A stretch of DNA of 64,000 nt from Mesorhizobium comanense (lineage in GTDB: Bacteria > Pseudomonadota > Alphaproteobacteria > Rhizobiales > Rhizobiaceae): assembly GCF_005503535.1 (NCBI RefSeq), contig NZ_SCNN01000023.1, positions 28,424 through 92,423 on the forward strand, given 5' to 3'. The first letter of the stretch is position 1; the number at the start of each line of letters is the position of its first letter. The position numbers and the translations under genes were made by a program. Below are positions 61,797 to 64,000 of this stretch, piece after piece. Under the pieces are notes generated by a model. That model saw only the letters and a program-made list of their open reading frames with translations. It searched no databases and had not been told where the DNA came from.

Positions 61797-61970
61797 GAAT
61801 TCCGAGGCGCCGCATTCTCAGGCAATTACCGCGGCACGTACCCGCACCGGCAGTCGCCCAAAAAACAAAACCCGCCTTGAGGTCGTCGGCGCAAATCAGC
61901 ACCATGGACAGAAGGATACCATTGCTGCCCTCACGCCGTCAACAGATTCTAAGAAAAAATTCCTAGATGG
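61797..61970 (-). repeat. ~175-base duplicated promoter region (copy 2)
   Basis: Similar in sequence and orientation to 53049-53225. It lies just upstream of the leftward phage head genes, with 61913-61942 as promoter. Its hairpin is weaker than in copy 1 but the run TTTTGTTTTTT remains. The two copies bracket the toxin, portal and small head genes (8.7 kb). The rest of the gap 61710-62042 shows nothing. Confidence 0.6.
61913..61942 (-). promoter_or_regulatory. Predicted sigma-70-type promoter of the phage head genes
   Basis: Read leftward, TTGACG (61937-61942) and TATCCT (61913-61918) with an 18-base spacer lie about 200 bases before the GNAT-like phage gene. A/T-rich DNA (AATTTTTTCTTAGAA) upstream could act as UP element. 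Confidence 0.6.
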
Positions 61971-62042
61971 CACTTTTCCGCGCCAGCATTTGCACGACCC
62001 GTTTGGTGGCCGCTTGTCTGAAACCGCTTTGGTACCCCTGAG

Positions 62043-62471
62043 TTAGCTCCGTTCTGGATGCTTGCGCAGATAGCGCAGCCGCTTGCGCTGCGGTGGCGTG
62101 ATGTAACCGTCACCAACCTCGGCCAGGATGCGCTCCTCCTCGGTCGGCACTTTCTCCGGCTCGGCGGGCAGTCCGAGTTCGATTCTCAGCGCCATCGCCT
62201 CGGGCGTCGCCCGCTGCATGACATTGCGACCGACATCGTCAAGATCCAGGAAGCTGTCGTAGATCAAGTGCTCCCAACCCTTGGCGTCTCTTTTTTTCTC
62301 GTCCTGATGCCGATCCCTCTCTTCGGATTTTGCCAGCAACACCGGTCTTTCCGAAGGCGCGCACGTCTCCAGCCGCCATAGCCAGGCTATGGTCGGGTGT
62401 TCCCGTTGCTTATCCAGTTCGATGTCCTCGTCATAAGACCAGGTCCCACCGAAAAATATCTTCTTGCCCAT
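62043..62471 (-). CDS. Hypothetical protein
   Basis: A 142-residue charged protein starting MGKKIFFGGTWSYDEDIELD with WEHLIYDSFLDLDDVGRNVM in the middle and a basic end (TPPQRKRLRYLRKHPERS). I recognise no family. It may be the last phage-linked gene or a host gene; it is divergent from the secreted-protein family to its right. Confidence 0.6.
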   Translation of the reverse strand: MGKKIFFGGTWSYDEDIELDKQREHPTIAWLWRLETCAPSERPVLLAKSEERDRHQDEKKRDAKGWEHLIYDSFLDLDDVGRNVMQRATPEAMALRIELGLPAEPEKVPTEEERILAEVGDGYITPPQRKRLRYLRKHPERS

Positions 62472-62623
62472 TATTCATCGCGGCAGGCTACGGCTGCCGT
62501 CCCATGAGTCCAACGTAACCACCGGACAACACTTCAAATGTCGAAACATGTCGTCTCGCCGCCCAGGCGCTTGCGACAACCAGACGAGCTCTCTAATGTG
62601 TCATACAACCATAGGAGGTAGAC

Positions 62624-63115
62624 TTGAAGTCATTTCTCGGCGTCCTTGCGCTCGGTCTTTGGGTCGTGTCCTCTCCACTCGCGGCAGCCGAGGAACCGAT
62701 GAAATGGACCGAGTCCATCAGCGGCGGCAGCAGGATCGAAATCCCGATCTTCTTCGAGGATGGCGATACTCGAGAGCTTTTGACGAACGGCAAAAGCCAC
62801 GGCACAGCGTTTTTCTCGCAGGAGTATGGCGTTTATCTTCGTCAGTACAGAATATTTGACGAGCCGGGCAAGCGTCCGTTCGAATACATTAGCGAAAAGA
62901 CCTCAGCCGAACGCAGGGTGACCTATAAAATTGACAAACCGTCGCTTGGGGCAATTTCCGGCACCACGGCGGATGGCACACGCATCTTCTACGGCATGTG
63001 TCAAAAACGACAGGGCACGACAACATGTTTCGACATATCCTGGAACAAGCGGGATCAAGGGATGTTCAAACCGATAGTCGAACGCATCGCTCGATCATTC
63101 CGCAGACATCGATGA
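62624..63115 (+). CDS. Secreted protein, tandem family member 1
   Basis: A 163-residue exported protein. TTG start at 62624 with AGGAGG close upstream; signal peptide ends SSPLAAAEE. The mature part has SGGSRIEIPIFFEDGD, a central EYGVYLRQYRIFDE, two cysteines (MCQKRQGTTTCF) and the ending IVERIARSFRR. The two neighbours to the right share this plan. Function unknown; the family seems restricted to rhizobia as far as I can tell. Confidence 0.75.
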   Translation: MKSFLGVLALGLWVVSSPLAAAEEPMKWTESISGGSRIEIPIFFEDGDTRELLTNGKSHGTAFFSQEYGVYLRQYRIFDEPGKRPFEYISEKTSAERRVTYKIDKPSLGAISGTTADGTRIFYGMCQKRQGTTTCFDISWNKRDQGMFKPIVERIARSFRRHR

Positions 63116-63138
63116 TAGGCGCACGCCGGACAGTGGCC

Positions 63139-63627
63139 ATGAGAACAGTTCTACTCGCATTCGGCCTGTTGCTGGGATTGCCACCATTTGCTCTTGCCAA
63201 AGAACCGTTGAATTGGACATTCTCCCGCCATGGGGGAACCACGATCGAGATCCCCACCTTCATAGCCCACGGCAAGACCAGATTGCTTAAGGGGGGCGGA
63301 AAGGACGGCTTGATTTTCGACTCGAAAGAGTATGGAGCCGAATTTTCTCAATACAAAGTAATTGATGGGACCAATAAGCGACCGATCGAATATATTTACG
63401 ACCAGGTTTTTCCAAGAGGCAGTGAAGTTAAATATGAAGTCGATAAGCCGCTTTTGGGCGTGGTTTCCATGGAATTCCCAGGCCAATTTACCTACATATA
63501 CTACAATATGTGCCAGAAAAACGAAAATGAAAATAAATGCTTTGATATTTCCTATCGCAAGAATGATCAGAGTTTTTTTGAGCCAATCGTTGAACGCATT
63601 GTACGGTCATTTCGAAAAAGTCGGTGA
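63139..63627 (+). CDS. Secreted protein, tandem family member 2
   Basis: A 162-residue paralogue of the previous gene: signal peptide (LPPFALAKE), then HGGTTIEIPTFIAHGKTRLL, EYGAEFSQYKVIDG, the cysteine pair in MCQKNENENKCF and IVERIVRSFRKSR. The ATG at 63139 begins the signal peptide. GC falls in its second half. Confidence 0.78.
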   Translation: MRTVLLAFGLLLGLPPFALAKEPLNWTFSRHGGTTIEIPTFIAHGKTRLLKGGGKDGLIFDSKEYGAEFSQYKVIDGTNKRPIEYIYDQVFPRGSEVKYEVDKPLLGVVSMEFPGQFTYIYYNMCQKNENENKCFDISYRKNDQSFFEPIVERIVRSFRKSR

Positions 63628-63855
63628 TTGGCGAACCTCCACAAATAGCACAGAAGCCTTCGTCTCACTCGCCTCCCCGCAGCCGGTTCCCAAGCATTGC
63701 AGTCCGTATTCCTTCGCCAAGCGGCTGATGACCAGGTCCACAATCTGCTTCTGCCCACGGCGCTCAACTCCGTGGCCTTCGGCTTCTTACCTGACGATGC
63801 ACTAGCATGATATTTTACGACGTCGACTGCAGCAGAGAACTTATGAGATGACGAT
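63628..63855. other. Intergenic region
   Basis: Between paralogues 2 and 3. A leftward frame reading VDLVISRLAKEYGLQCLGTG looks protein-like but starts after a stop and runs into the neighbouring gene; it may be a gene remnant. Not called as a gene. Confidence 0.35.
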
Positions 63856-64000
63856 ATGAGAGCAGCTGTCTTTGCACTTGGTCTTTTGACGCTGCCGGTA
63901 CCACCTGCAATGGCCGAGGAACCGATCGAATGGGTCGTTTCCGATACTGGCGGAAGCCGGATCGAAATTCCCTCTTTCTTTGCGGACGGAAAAGTTGAAC
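63856..64000 (+). CDS. Secreted protein, tandem family member 3 (partial)
   Basis: The first 48 codons of a third paralogue: signal peptide (VPPAMAEE), then DTGGSRIEIPSFFADGKVE, closest to member 1. The gene is cut by the window end. Confidence 0.75.
   Translation, partial: MRAAVFALGLLTLPVPPAMAEEPIEWVVSDTGGSRIEIPSFFADGKVE

Noticed and set aside
63628..63805. A leftward protein-like frame (VDLVISRLAKEYGLQ)
   Set aside because: No start codon after the preceding stop and it overlaps the secreted-protein gene. Possibly a gene remnant but too short to support.

Overview
The window looks like chromosome of a Mesorhizobium-type member of the Rhizobiales. It is GC-rich, its many ABC importers sit in tight ATGA-overlapping operons, its divergent haem-uptake promoter carries a RirA-like iron box, and at least eight copies of a rhizobial-style palindromic repeat are scattered between genes. 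This identification is from style and protein resemblance only. No rRNA, tRNA or CRISPR array was found.

1-11.2 kb: a leftward sugar or polyol catabolic operon (large binding protein, two permeases, two unlike ATPases, Gfo/Idh/MocA oxidoreductase, TIM-barrel isomerase/epimerase, then an RbsB/RbsC-type importer cut by the window edge), with a divergent LacI regulator. 11.2-15.5 kb: haem/iron uptake (hmuT, TonB-dependent receptor, DUF2218-SIP reductase) around an iron-responsive box. 15.8-24.4 kb: a leftward GntR-controlled operon joining ADP-ribosylglycohydrolase, PfkB kinase, a PotABCD-like importer and two-subunit aconitase X. 24.7-38 kb: small secreted or membrane proteins, a thiamine/HMP uptake operon (ykoF-thiX-thiZ-thiY) under a TPP riboswitch, a formyltransferase without an obvious start codon, msrA, a GT39-like glycosyltransferase, a flavin amine oxidase and a 32-residue RiPP-precursor-like peptide.

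38.1-61.7 kb: a podovirus (T7-like) morphogenesis cluster, read leftward. It has portal, scaffold, capsid, tail tubes A and B, internal virion protein, tail fibre, GH108 endolysin, spanins and holin-like proteins. No terminase, integrase or replication gene is visible, so it is a defective prophage, a domesticated particle, or a prophage continuing beyond the window.

The most unusual part is 53.3-58.1 kb. A 741-residue putative phage ejection protein ends in a polymorphic-toxin-like domain and overlaps by ATGA a small low-GC membrane gene that looks like its immunity gene. Beside it lies an orphan cassette: a fragment of the same kind of ejection protein fused to a TNT-type NAD+ glycohydrolase domain, followed by two immunity-like genes and bracketed by directly repeated palindromes. 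A third, decayed N-terminal copy lies at the expected T7 position after the gp14-like gene. Together these read as a virion ejection protein whose C-terminal toxin tip is exchanged by recombination, as known for CdiA/Rhs toxins. I do not know of a description of this for a podovirus internal protein. 62-64 kb: a hypothetical gene and a tandem family of secreted ~160-residue proteins, the third copy cut by the window edge.
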